Shown here: positions 44,057 through 51,458 of the stretch, in pieces | How positions within the stretch are numbered: the first letter of the stretch is position 1 | Layout: every line of letters begins with the position of its first letter | Source: Rhodocyclaceae bacterium UBA1310 | GTDB lineage: Bacteria > Pseudomonadota > Gammaproteobacteria > Burkholderiales > Rhodocyclaceae | Reading direction: 5' to 3' | Assembly (NCBI GenBank): GCA_002307175.1 | Contig: DBTS01000049.1 | Coordinates: 39,201-103,200 of the forward strand | Length of the DNA stretch: 64,000 nucleotides | The notes under the pieces: model-generated | Told to the model about the DNA's origin: nothing | What the model saw: only the letters and a program-made list of their open reading frames with translations | The model's database searches: none | Position numbers and translations under genes: made by a program

Positions 44057-44721
44057 TTTTTCGCAGGCTTCTTCGGAGCAGGTTCTGCCGCAGGAGCAGC
44101 AGCCGGATGCGCAGCACGCTCCTGGGCCACCAGTTTGCTCACTGTCACCAGCGAACGCGGGTCACCACCTTCAACCATGTACTTGCCGTTCACCACCATG
44201 CTCGGCACCGCCATGATCTTGTACACCTCAATCTGCTGGTCGGCGCGCTTGGCCAGTGCATTCACACTAAACGACCGCAGCGTATCGTCGAACTTCCTGA
44301 CATCCACACCCTGCTTGGTCAGCCATTCATTGCGGGCCTTTTCCTGATCCAGCTGAATGCGATCCGAGTGAATGGCACGGAACACAGCTGCGTCAAGCTT
44401 GTCGGACAAACCCATAGCGTTCAGCGTCAGGTACAGGCGCCCAAGAGAATCCCATTCCGGGCGCCCGAAAGAAACCGGCACGCGCTTGAAAACGACATCC
44501 TTGGGCTGCTCAGCGCGCCATTTGGCCAGATGAGGATCAAACTCCGCGCAATGCGGACAGCCATACGAGAAAAACTCGATGACTTCGATCTGCCCATTCT
44601 GGCCACCGGGTTGGGGCGGCTTCACCAACTGGTAATCGCTGGTCTGCGCACTGGCGGCAAAACTGCCAGCAAGAAACAGCAAAGCCACAGCGGCAGACTT
44701 CAAGAAGCGACTTCCTAGCAT
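44053..44721 (-). CDS. dsbA: Periplasmic thiol:disulfide oxidoreductase DsbA
   Basis: Introduces disulfides into exported proteins such as pilus components and secreted enzymes. A signal peptide occupies 1-26, and the thioredoxin fold carries the active site Cys55-Pro-His-Cys58 and the cis-proline loop in MAVPSMVVNG. The tail is Ala/Pro/Lys-rich. The start at 44721 follows GGAGAG; an upstream ATG twelve codons earlier is not supported. Length 222 residues. Confidence 0.94.
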   Translation of the reverse strand: MLGSRFLKSAAVALLFLAGSFAASAQTSDYQLVKPPQPGGQNGQIEVIEFFSYGCPHCAEFDPHLAKWRAEQPKDVVFKRVPVSFGRPEWDSLGRLYLTLNAMGLSDKLDAAVFRAIHSDRIQLDQEKARNEWLTKQGVDVRKFDDTLRSFSVNALAKRADQQIEVYKIMAVPSMVVNGKYMVEGGDPRSLVTVSKLVAQERAAHPAAAPAAEPAPKKPAKK

Positions 44722-44798
44722 ATTTGATCTCTCCAGAGTGACGCCGATATCCGGCACTGTGTGTTAGGACATCGGCAACTGAAAATCCGTTCCCGGAC

Positions 44799-45431
44799 TT
44801 ATTGTTTATCTGCCTTCAGTTTAACAATGTTGGCAGCAATGCCTTCGGTAGCAAGACGGGCACGCATGGTCTCCGCAGCATCTGAGCTGGGGAAAGACCC
44901 CAGGCGCACACGGTAGAACACCCCCTTGTCACCCAGATCAACGCGCTGCACGTTGGCTTCGATACCCATCAGAGCCAGCCGTGCCTTCAAATTGTCTGCT
45001 TCGGAGGGGTTCTGATAAGAACCTGCCTGCAGGTATACCTTATCCGGCTGGGCAGCTGGAGCCGGTTTCTCGACAACAGGCACCGACGCCGCATCGCCAC
45101 GGGGCAGGGTCTGATAGAAATCATATTTCGGCTTTTCGACCGGCTGGGAAGCCGCTGCCTGACCATCCGCACCCTGGCTGCTGGCCGCCTGTGTATTGGG
45201 TTTCACCGGAGCCTCGCCCGGTTTGCCCGGCAGGGCAATCGGTGAACTCTGCGTCAGCAATGGCGCGTCACGCGAAGGCTGGGCATCCTGTTTGGCGACA
45301 AACGGCTTGGGGCCGAGATTGACGTAGACCGCCACACCCACTGCGATCAATGCGCCAACCAGCAAGCCCAGCAACACGCCCAACAGCGTATTGCCTCGCT
45401 CGCGAGATGTTTGTCTGGTTCTACCGTACAT
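44799..45431 (-). CDS. SPOR-domain membrane protein (FtsN-like)
   Basis: Bitopic inner-membrane protein of 210 residues. A short basic cytoplasmic tail, one helix at about 15-37, a long Pro/Ala/Gln-rich periplasmic linker and a C-terminal SPOR domain (about 130-210; KVYLQAGSYQNPSEADNLKARL) that binds denuded peptidoglycan at the septum. The layout is that of FtsN. The start at 45431 is supported by AGGGG upstream. It precedes dsbA by about 77 bases on the same strand; argS, usual upstream in relatives, is absent here. Confidence 0.88.
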   Translation of the reverse strand: MYGRTRQTSRERGNTLLGVLLGLLVGALIAVGVAVYVNLGPKPFVAKQDAQPSRDAPLLTQSSPIALPGKPGEAPVKPNTQAASSQGADGQAAASQPVEKPKYDFYQTLPRGDAASVPVVEKPAPAAQPDKVYLQAGSYQNPSEADNLKARLALMGIEANVQRVDLGDKGVFYRVRLGSFPSSDAAETMRARLATEGIAANIVKLKADKQ

Positions 45432-45499
45432 GTCGGAACCCCTGGAAAAAGTGCGCTGAGTATAACCCAACCATTTCGGCAGCTTGCGCGCCAAGCCGG

Positions 45500-46162
45500 T
45501 CAAACTGTACGGTTGCCAGCTGTTACCCGCTGCACGGCAGTTTCATACACATCAAGGACTTCCGACTCTCTGTAGAAATCGGCGCCAAGTTCAGTCACAA
45601 GACCGTCGGCAAGACTGTACATCCAGCCGTGCACCGCGACCTCCTGGCCACGCGCCCAGGCGTCACGCATCACAGTGGTTTCGCAGACATTGAGCGCCTG
45701 CTCGATAACGTTCAGCTCACATAGCCTGTCCGCACGCTTATCCTCATCCTCGATACCCCGCAGCCAGCCACGGTAGTGATCGCGCACATCCTGCACATGG
45801 CGCAGCCAGTTGTCGACCAGCCCCATGCGCGTATCCAGCATGGCGGCCTTCACCCCACCGCAACCGTAATGGCCGACCACCAGGATGTGTTTGACCTGCA
45901 GCACGTCGATTGCAAACTGCAAGGTCGACAGGCAGTTCAGATCGGAGTGCACCACCACGTTCGCGATATTGCGGTGCACAAACACCTCGCCTGGCGCAAG
46001 ACCGATGATCTCATTGGCCGGAACGCGGCTATCGGAGCAGCCGACCCACATGAACTCCGGAGTTTGCTGTGCCACCAGCCGGGAAAAATATTCAGGATCA
46101 CGCGCACGCTCGCCTTCCGACCAGCTGCGATTACGTGTTAAAAGCTCTTGTAGGGGGATCAT
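45500..46162 (-). CDS. can: Beta-class carbonic anhydrase
   Basis: Interconverts CO2 and bicarbonate for carboxylation reactions. Zinc ligands are visible: Cys42 with Asp44 in GCSDSRVP, and His98 and Cys101 in GHYGCGG. The Can-type N-terminus (LLTRNRSWSE) and 220-residue length fit. The frame is open for 67 more codons upstream, but the conserved protein begins at the chosen ATG. Shine-Dalgarno is weak (AAAG). Confidence 0.94.
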   Translation of the reverse strand: MIPLQELLTRNRSWSEGERARDPEYFSRLVAQQTPEFMWVGCSDSRVPANEIIGLAPGEVFVHRNIANVVVHSDLNCLSTLQFAIDVLQVKHILVVGHYGCGGVKAAMLDTRMGLVDNWLRHVQDVRDHYRGWLRGIEDEDKRADRLCELNVIEQALNVCETTVMRDAWARGQEVAVHGWMYSLADGLVTELGADFYRESEVLDVYETAVQRVTAGNRTV

Positions 46163-46235
46163 CTTTATTTTTGGAGTCAGGAAATACAACAGTCCGATTC
46201 TACCCCAAGCCGGAAGTTCCCCCTGCTGTACGAGC

Positions 46236-46955
46236 TTATTCCGCAACCGCCTGTTTTTGCAGGCTAACCAGCCGGGAAATCCCTTTCCCTGCCAGGGCCA
46301 ATAGTGCATCCAGCTCGGCGCGTGCAAACGGGGCACCTTCCGCCGTTCCCTGCACTTCAACAAACCCTCCGCTGCCGGTCATCACCACATTCATGTCCGT
46401 ATCGCAGGCAGAATCCTCAGGGTAATCCAGGTCAAGCACCGGCTCTCCCTCAAACATCCCGACAGAAATCGCCGCCACCCAATCCTTGAGCGGCGACACC
46501 GGCAGCGCGCCTGACTTCACCAGCCGCTGCAAAGCATCATGGAGCGCCACGCAAGCCCCCGTGATGGACGCCGTCCGCGTACCACCATCCGCCTGCAGCA
46601 CATCACAGTCGATGGTGATCTGGCGCTCCCCGAGCGCCTTCATGTCCACCACTGCACGCAGACTGCGCCCGATCAGACGCTGAATCTCCTGGGTACGGCC
46701 ACTCTGCTTGCCTTTGGCAGCCTCGCGTGCCATCCGGGTATGCGTCGAGCGCGGCAACATGCCATATTCCGCCGTCACCCAGCCTTCACCCTTGCCACGC
46801 AAAAAAGGCGGCACGCTTTCTTCCACGCTGGCGGTACACAACACCTTGGTATTACCAAACTCCACCAGCACCGACCCCTCGGCATGACAGGTGAAATTGC
46901 GGGTGATGCGCACATCGCGCAACTGATCGGCTTGACGTTGGGAAGGACGGGTCAT
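46236..46955 (-). CDS. rph: Ribonuclease PH
   Basis: Phosphorolytic 3'-5' exoribonuclease that trims tRNA 3' ends; 239 residues. It starts with SQRQADQLRDVRITRNFTCHAEGSVL and contains FLRGKGEGWVTAEYGMLPRSTHTR, GRTQEIQRLIGRSLRAVVD and DCDVLQADGGTRTASITGACVAL, covering the phosphate and catalytic sites. The chosen ATG follows GGAG. It lies in the usual rph-PP2C-kinase-yicC neighbourhood, but is separated from the phosphatase gene by about 620 bases of repeat-like sequence. Confidence 0.96.
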   Translation of the reverse strand: MTRPSQRQADQLRDVRITRNFTCHAEGSVLVEFGNTKVLCTASVEESVPPFLRGKGEGWVTAEYGMLPRSTHTRMAREAAKGKQSGRTQEIQRLIGRSLRAVVDMKALGERQITIDCDVLQADGGTRTASITGACVALHDALQRLVKSGALPVSPLKDWVAAISVGMFEGEPVLDLDYPEDSACDTDMNVVMTGSGGFVEVQGTAEGAPFARAELDALLALAGKGISRLVSLQKQAVAE

Positions 46956-47462
46956 GTTGGACTCCTGAAACAAAGATTTGAGCGGCAGGATACCACTCCT
47001 GTTCTCTCACACCTTGCCCGGCACCAACAAGCTCAATGATCCATGCCCCACATGGCTGAGCCTGAATCACGGCTCGTAGCCGTACTGTTTTGGTTCTTCC
47101 GGATTTTGTGTGAGTGATTCGTACGCTTTCGCTGATCGCCCTGAAGCCGACGATGCGGAAAAACCATGTGCCAATCACGCCGTCCCGTTGCAAGCTGCTG
47201 GCATTCATCGGCAAGGCGCGGCTACAGTTTGCGCCCTCCGGGCGGAGGGTGAATCGGCGCAATTCCGCTGCGCTCCTTTGTTCCGGCTGCGCCGCGCCCT
47301 ACGACAACCGCCCCTGCTGGTGCCAACGGTGACGGGGCTCTAGGGACAAAACTGGCATGCCGAATGTTTTTGTTACCAGAGCCTAAGCACCCAAGACGCC
47401 ATCACGCCCGGGGTCCAAACACCCCGGGTTTTAAAACTCTCATAACACCCACGGAAAAATGA
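46956..47462. other. Gene-poor, repeat-like region between rph and PP2C genes
   Basis: About 500 bases without a convincing gene on either strand. The minus strand from about 47310 to 47225 begins GTAGGGCGC and reads like the GTAGGG-type dispersed repeats found in many betaproteobacterial chromosomes (alternating GCGCAGC and ATTCACCCTCCGCC segments). A terminator-like hairpin is at 47407-47432, and the long palindrome copy B follows. Short open frames here (47114-47332) are composed of the repeat sequence and are not called. Confidence 0.4.
47407..47432 (+). terminator. Terminator-like hairpin
   Basis: Perfect stem CCCGGGGT/ACCCCGGG with a six-base loop followed by TTTT. No plus-strand gene precedes it closely; it could also stop minus-strand transcription weakly. 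Confidence 0.5.
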
Positions 47463-47569
47463 CGCAGAAAGCGTAGCGAGCGGCTGGCGATTGAAACGAG
47501 AAGCGCAGCCGTACTTGAGTACGGCGAGCATCACAGTTTCAAGCCCCAGTCGCGCAGTAGCTTTATGCG
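47463..47569. repeat. Long structured palindrome, copy B (just past PP2C stop)
   Basis: Imperfect inverted repeat of 107 bases. Outer arms CGCAGAAAGC/GCTTTATGCG, then GCTGG/CCAGT-type inner pairing, TTGAAAC/GTTTCAA, and a core GCGCAG, apical stem CCGTACTTGAGTACGG, CGAGCA. The core order matches copy A at 9788-9928. It ends seven bases before the stop codon of the minus-strand PP2C gene, so it lies in the 3' untranslated part of that transcript. Confidence 0.75.
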
Positions 47570-47576
47570 TTATTTT

Positions 47577-48491
47577 TTATTTGGAGTACTTGTTGATGGC
47601 CTGATTGATTTCGTCGATTGCGCGCTCGATGTCGTCGTCAGACAGCCCACCCGCCTCGTTGCTGCGCGTGCGCACAAAACCTTCCATCTTGGTCGTGATT
47701 CCATCGATCGGCATCGATTCGGTGGACACGGACGAGGCTTCTTCTTCAGTGTAATCATCGTGCCAGCGCATGGCCAGCATCGAGAGATTGTCGCAACTCA
47801 TGCCGCCACGGGCTTCAGCCAGATCAAGCAGGCGTGGTGAGGTATCCAGGATATTGTCATCCGACAGGCGTTCCGTGAAATCCTCCGGCGTCAGGTTGCC
47901 CCATACGCCATCGGTACAGATCGCAATCAGATCATTGGCAAACAGCGGCACTGGCGAGGAAAACTCGATCTGCGGCGAGTGGGTGCCCCCCAGGCAGCTG
48001 AAGATGCGGTTGCGCGCCGGGTGGCGGGCTGCGGCTTCTTCGTCGATCAGCCCCTGATCCAGCATCATCTGCAGGCGCGAGTGGTCACGCGTCTGCTGGG
48101 CAATGCGCCCCTTGCGGATCAGATAGAGCCGGGAATCCCCGGCATGCGCCCAGAACGCCACGCTATTCTGCACCAGACAGGCCACAATGGTGGTTCGCGG
48201 AGCCTCGGTCAGGCTCTTGTCGAAGGCATAATCCTGAATCGCCGCGTGTGCGTTGCTCAGGCAGCGCGAGAGGAACATCAGTTCATCCCGGATCTGCGGC
48301 TTGGCAGCACGCTGAAAGGATTCCACAATGTACTGCACGGCGATCTGGGCGGCAATTTCGCCATGCAAATGCCCACCCATTCCATCCGCAACCACCAGCA
48401 GGAGCGATTCTCGGGTGTAGCTATAGGCCACCCTGTCCTGATTGTTGGGCCGGGCGCCGGGACGACTTTCCTGGTAGATCGTAAACTTCAT
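47577..48491 (-). CDS. PP2C-type serine/threonine protein phosphatase
   Basis: Metal-dependent phosphatase of 304 residues. The catalytic acidic motifs are NNQDR, VVADGMGGH (Asp36), AHAGDSRLYLI, ICTDGVW and SCDNLSML, so the enzyme should be active. An acidic C-terminal extension from about 235 is outside the core. It is coupled by a four-base overlap to the kinase gene upstream and probably reverses its phosphorylation. The palindrome copy B lies directly downstream. Confidence 0.92.
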   Translation of the reverse strand: MKFTIYQESRPGARPNNQDRVAYSYTRESLLLVVADGMGGHLHGEIAAQIAVQYIVESFQRAAKPQIRDELMFLSRCLSNAHAAIQDYAFDKSLTEAPRTTIVACLVQNSVAFWAHAGDSRLYLIRKGRIAQQTRDHSRLQMMLDQGLIDEEAAARHPARNRIFSCLGGTHSPQIEFSSPVPLFANDLIAICTDGVWGNLTPEDFTERLSDDNILDTSPRLLDLAEARGGMSCDNLSMLAMRWHDDYTEEEASSVSTESMPIDGITTKMEGFVRTRSNEAGGLSDDDIERAIDEINQAINKYSK

Positions 48492-49441
48492 GCTTTACCT
48501 ATCAAGGCTTTCAGGCGGAACGACATTTTCCCGAACAGGGTGGTGGGGACTTCCGATGCGACAAACCGCGTACGCGTGAGCAGTTCCTTTTGCAGGGCGT
48601 ACACACTTTGCGGGCGTTCCAGGGGGTCCAGCGCCAGACACCAGTCGATGGTCTCCAGCATATGCGGGGAATACTGACCGGCCCAGCGTTTCACGGCCGG
48701 TTCCATCAGATCCTTCTTGATGCGCTCATCCGAGCGTTGCGGTGCCACACCGGCGAGACAGGCATACATGGCGGCACCGGTGCTGTAGATATCACTCCAC
48801 GGCCCCAGATTCTCGCGATCCGTAAACTGCTCGGGAGGGGCGAAACCAGGCGTATACATGGGCTTGAGCATCGGCTGATCCTGCGCCAGGGTCTGCCGCG
48901 CCGCACCAAAGTCGAGCAGAACAGGCGTGCCATCATTGCGCAGGTAGATGTTCGAGGGCTTGATATCCAGATGCAGCAGCTTGTGGGCATGCACTTCGCG
49001 CAGACCATTGAGCATGCGGGTAAACACACCGCGAATGAAGCGTTCCTTGATGTGCCCGCGATTGCGCTGGATAAAATCCTGCAAAGTACGCCCACGCTCA
49101 AACTGCATGACCATGTAGACCGTACTGTTGGCACGGAAGAAATTGAGCACACGCACCACATTCGGGTGCATCAGCTTGGCCAGCGAGCGCCCTTCCTCGA
49201 AAAAGCACTTCATGCCGTAGCGGAAGGCCGCCTGATACTCGTCATTGATCTGCGGCTCAATCTCGCCGGCTTTGCGCAATGCCAGCGAATTGGGCAGATA
49301 TTCCTTTATGGCCACGGGCTTGCCATCCTGATCGGTGGCAAGATAGACAATTGAAAACCCTCCCAGACTGAGCTGTTGCTCAATGCGATATTGCTCAAGC
49401 TGAAAGCCCGGCGGCAGCGGTGTATTGACTTGAGACGGCAT
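48488..49441 (-). CDS. Serine/threonine protein kinase
   Basis: Hanks-type kinase of 317 residues without a transmembrane segment. The nucleotide loop is LSLGGFSIVYLA (about 25-36), with Lys46 in VAIKEY, catalytic Asp159 in HLDIKPSN (HLD instead of HRD) and DFG at 177-179. GFAPPEQF is the activation-segment APE equivalent. The HLD variant and the pairing with PP2C are typical of this betaproteobacterial kinase near rph-yicC-gmk. Targets are unknown. The start ATG is 90 bases from the divergent yicC start. Confidence 0.92.
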   Translation of the reverse strand: MPSQVNTPLPPGFQLEQYRIEQQLSLGGFSIVYLATDQDGKPVAIKEYLPNSLALRKAGEIEPQINDEYQAAFRYGMKCFFEEGRSLAKLMHPNVVRVLNFFRANSTVYMVMQFERGRTLQDFIQRNRGHIKERFIRGVFTRMLNGLREVHAHKLLHLDIKPSNIYLRNDGTPVLLDFGAARQTLAQDQPMLKPMYTPGFAPPEQFTDRENLGPWSDIYSTGAAMYACLAGVAPQRSDERIKKDLMEPAVKRWAGQYSPHMLETIDWCLALDPLERPQSVYALQKELLTRTRFVASEVPTTLFGKMSFRLKALIGKA

Positions 49442-49531
49442 TATCTGGGCGTTATGATCCGTATTCGTTCAATTTTCAGGCTTTGTCCGCACGCTGTAAA
49501 GGCGGGAAAGCCAAGTATAGGAATATTCCTG

Positions 49532-50398
49532 ATGATTTTCAGCATGACAGGTTACGCCTCGCTTACGCGTGACGTCGGCAACGCCTCCCTCCAGATCGAA
49601 TTGCGCAGCGTCAACTCACGCTACCTTGATCTGGCCTTCCGCATCACAGAAGACCTGCGTTTCGCCGAGCCCATCGTGCGGGAACTCATCAATAGCAGCG
49701 TATCACGCGGCAAGCTGGAATGCCGCATGAGTTTGCAAGCTGTTGCAAGTAGCAGCACCAGTCTGAGCATCAACACCAGCATGCTCGAACAGTTGCGCGA
49801 CGCACAAGGGAGGATCCGTCAGACCCTGCCCGAAGCTGCCCCTCTGTCCGTAGGCGAGATATTACGCTATCCCGGCGTACTTGCCGAAAACACGCTGCAG
49901 TCCGACCAGTTGGCTTCTGCCGTGCAGGCCATCGCCAAGACAGCCCTCGAAGAACTCCGCGCCACCCGGGCCCGTGAGGGGGAAAAGCTTGCTGCATCAC
50001 TGCGCGAGCGTGTTGCGCTGATCCGCGAGCGCGTTGCCATCGCCACACCCATCGTGCCGGCAGCCGTCGCCGAATATCGCGAACGCCTGACCGCACGTCT
50101 GCGCGAAGCGGTCGAAAGCCTCGATGAAGACCGTATCCGCCAGGAAGTCACGGTGTTTGCCCAGCGTGCCGACGTCGCCGAAGAACTCACCCGCCTGAAT
50201 GCGCACCTCGATGAAGTCGAACGCGTCCTCACGAAGGGGGGCACTGTCGGCAAACGGCTGGATTTCCTCATGCAGGAACTCAATCGTGAAGCCAATACTC
50301 TGGGTTCCAAGTCGGTTTCGGCGCAATTGACAGAGATTTCCGTTGATCTCAAGGTCTACATTGAGCAGATGCGCGAACAGGTGCAAAACCTCGAATAA
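49532..50398 (+). CDS. yicC: YicC family endoribonuclease
   Basis: YicC/YloC family protein of 288 residues, shown in E. coli to be an RNase that acts on small RNAs such as RyhB. It starts with the conserved SMTGYAS segment and ends with EAN-type metal-binding sequences (FLMQELNREANTLGSKS). The chosen start gives the family N-terminus; the frame is open further upstream. AGGA lies about ten bases before it. Divergent from the kinase gene and upstream of gmk. Confidence 0.93.
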   Translation: MIFSMTGYASLTRDVGNASLQIELRSVNSRYLDLAFRITEDLRFAEPIVRELINSSVSRGKLECRMSLQAVASSSTSLSINTSMLEQLRDAQGRIRQTLPEAAPLSVGEILRYPGVLAENTLQSDQLASAVQAIAKTALEELRATRAREGEKLAASLRERVALIRERVAIATPIVPAAVAEYRERLTARLREAVESLDEDRIRQEVTVFAQRADVAEELTRLNAHLDEVERVLTKGGTVGKRLDFLMQELNREANTLGSKSVSAQLTEISVDLKVYIEQMREQVQNLE

Positions 50399-50519
50399 AG
50401 GGATGCAAGGCTACGGCGTACACCTTCACCCGGCGGACAAGACTGGTCACAGGTGACAGGCGCCGACACAAAGCCTTGCGTTGCCTGCCTCAAAACGGGG
50501 CATAATCTGTCTTGATATG

Positions 50520-50543
50520 GCCCGGCCCGCTGCCGGGCGTTTT
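50520..50543 (+). terminator. Hairpin with T-run between yicC and gmk
   Basis: CCCGGC pairs with GCCGGG over a five-base loop, followed by CGTTTT. It lies 25 bases before the gmk start, so it may be an attenuator or a yicC terminator rather than a full stop. Confidence 0.5.
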
Positions 50544-50567
50544 CCCCCTGCCTGACCCTATCTGCGC

Positions 50568-51188
50568 ATGAGTACCTTGCAAACCGGTTCACTTTTTATT
50601 GTTTCCGCGCCCTCCGGTGCGGGAAAAACCACGCTTGTACGTGGCCTGCTGGACAGCGACAGTGGCGTACACCTGTCAATTTCCTTTACGACACGTAGCC
50701 CGCGCGCGGGCGAAACCCACGGCGTGCACTACCACTTCACCACAGAAGAAGATTTTCTGACCCGCCGTGAGCGCGGCGAATTTGTGGAATCTGCCCTGGT
50801 GCATGGCAATTACTACGCCACCTCGCGAATCTGGCTTGAAGAACAGCTGCAGGCCGGCAACGACGTATTGCTGGAAATTGACTGGCAGGGGGCCGAGCAG
50901 GTACGCAAGGTATTTCCCCGTGCTATCAGCATCTTCATCATGCCCCCAAGTCTGGAAGAACTGGAAAAACGCCTTGTCGGGCGTGGCACAGACAGTGCCG
51001 AGACCATCGCCAGGCGCCTTGCAGCGGCCTGTACAGAAATGCGTCAGGTAGACCGGTTTGATTACGTTATAATTAACAAAGAGTTGCAGCTTGCGATTGA
51101 TGAACTGGGTACCTTGGTGCGCGCAGCCCGTCTGCGCACCCCTCTGGTACGCGCCCGAAAACCTGCAAGTTTTCTCCCTGTCGATTGA
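50568..51188 (+). CDS. gmk: Guanylate kinase
   Basis: Converts GMP to GDP; 206 residues. P-loop APSGAGKT at about 14-21, then SISFTTRSPRAGETHGVHYHF and EFVESALVHGNYYAT, the GMP-binding region, and EIDWQGAEQVRK. First gene of gmk-rpoZ-spoT, separated from rpoZ by 20 bases. Confidence 0.97.
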   Translation: MSTLQTGSLFIVSAPSGAGKTTLVRGLLDSDSGVHLSISFTTRSPRAGETHGVHYHFTTEEDFLTRRERGEFVESALVHGNYYATSRIWLEEQLQAGNDVLLEIDWQGAEQVRKVFPRAISIFIMPPSLEELEKRLVGRGTDSAETIARRLAAACTEMRQVDRFDYVIINKELQLAIDELGTLVRAARLRTPLVRARKPASFLPVD

Positions 51189-51208
51189 TTTAAAGAAGGA
51201 TTCCCACC

Positions 51209-51415
51209 ATGGCACGCATCACGGTCGAAGACTGTCTGCATCGAATTCCCAACCGCTTTGAACTGACCCTGGCTGCTACTTATCGTGCCCGCCAGCTCAC
51301 GGCAGGCAACACGCCGATGGTTGAAGTGGACCGCGACAAGCCTACGGTGATCGCCCTGCGCGAAGTGGCCGCCGGCAAGGTTGGCCGCGAAATGCTCAAC
51401 CGTAGTCAGTCCTGA
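51209..51415 (+). CDS. rpoZ: RNA polymerase omega subunit
   Basis: Small (68 residues) subunit that assists folding of beta' and binds ppGpp at its interface. MARITVEDCLHRIPNRFEL and ALREVAAGKVG are the family motifs. GAAGGA precedes the ATG. It sits between gmk and the (p)ppGpp enzyme, the conserved gamma/beta order. Confidence 0.97.
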   Translation: MARITVEDCLHRIPNRFELTLAATYRARQLTAGNTPMVEVDRDKPTVIALREVAAGKVGREMLNRSQS

Positions 51416-51458
51416 TCGGAATCCGCAACGGGCCGCGCGGACACCGGAGAACATTCCC

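Noticed and set aside
46956..47150. Possible remnant of an ISL3-type insertion-sequence end (TTCTTCCGGATTTTGTGTG-like stretch)
   Set aside because: Only one short stretch resembles such an end; there is no partner end, target duplication or transposase fragment.
47114..47332. Small plus-strand frames between rph and the PP2C gene
   Set aside because: They are composed of the repeat-like sequence and have no ribosome-binding site or motif.
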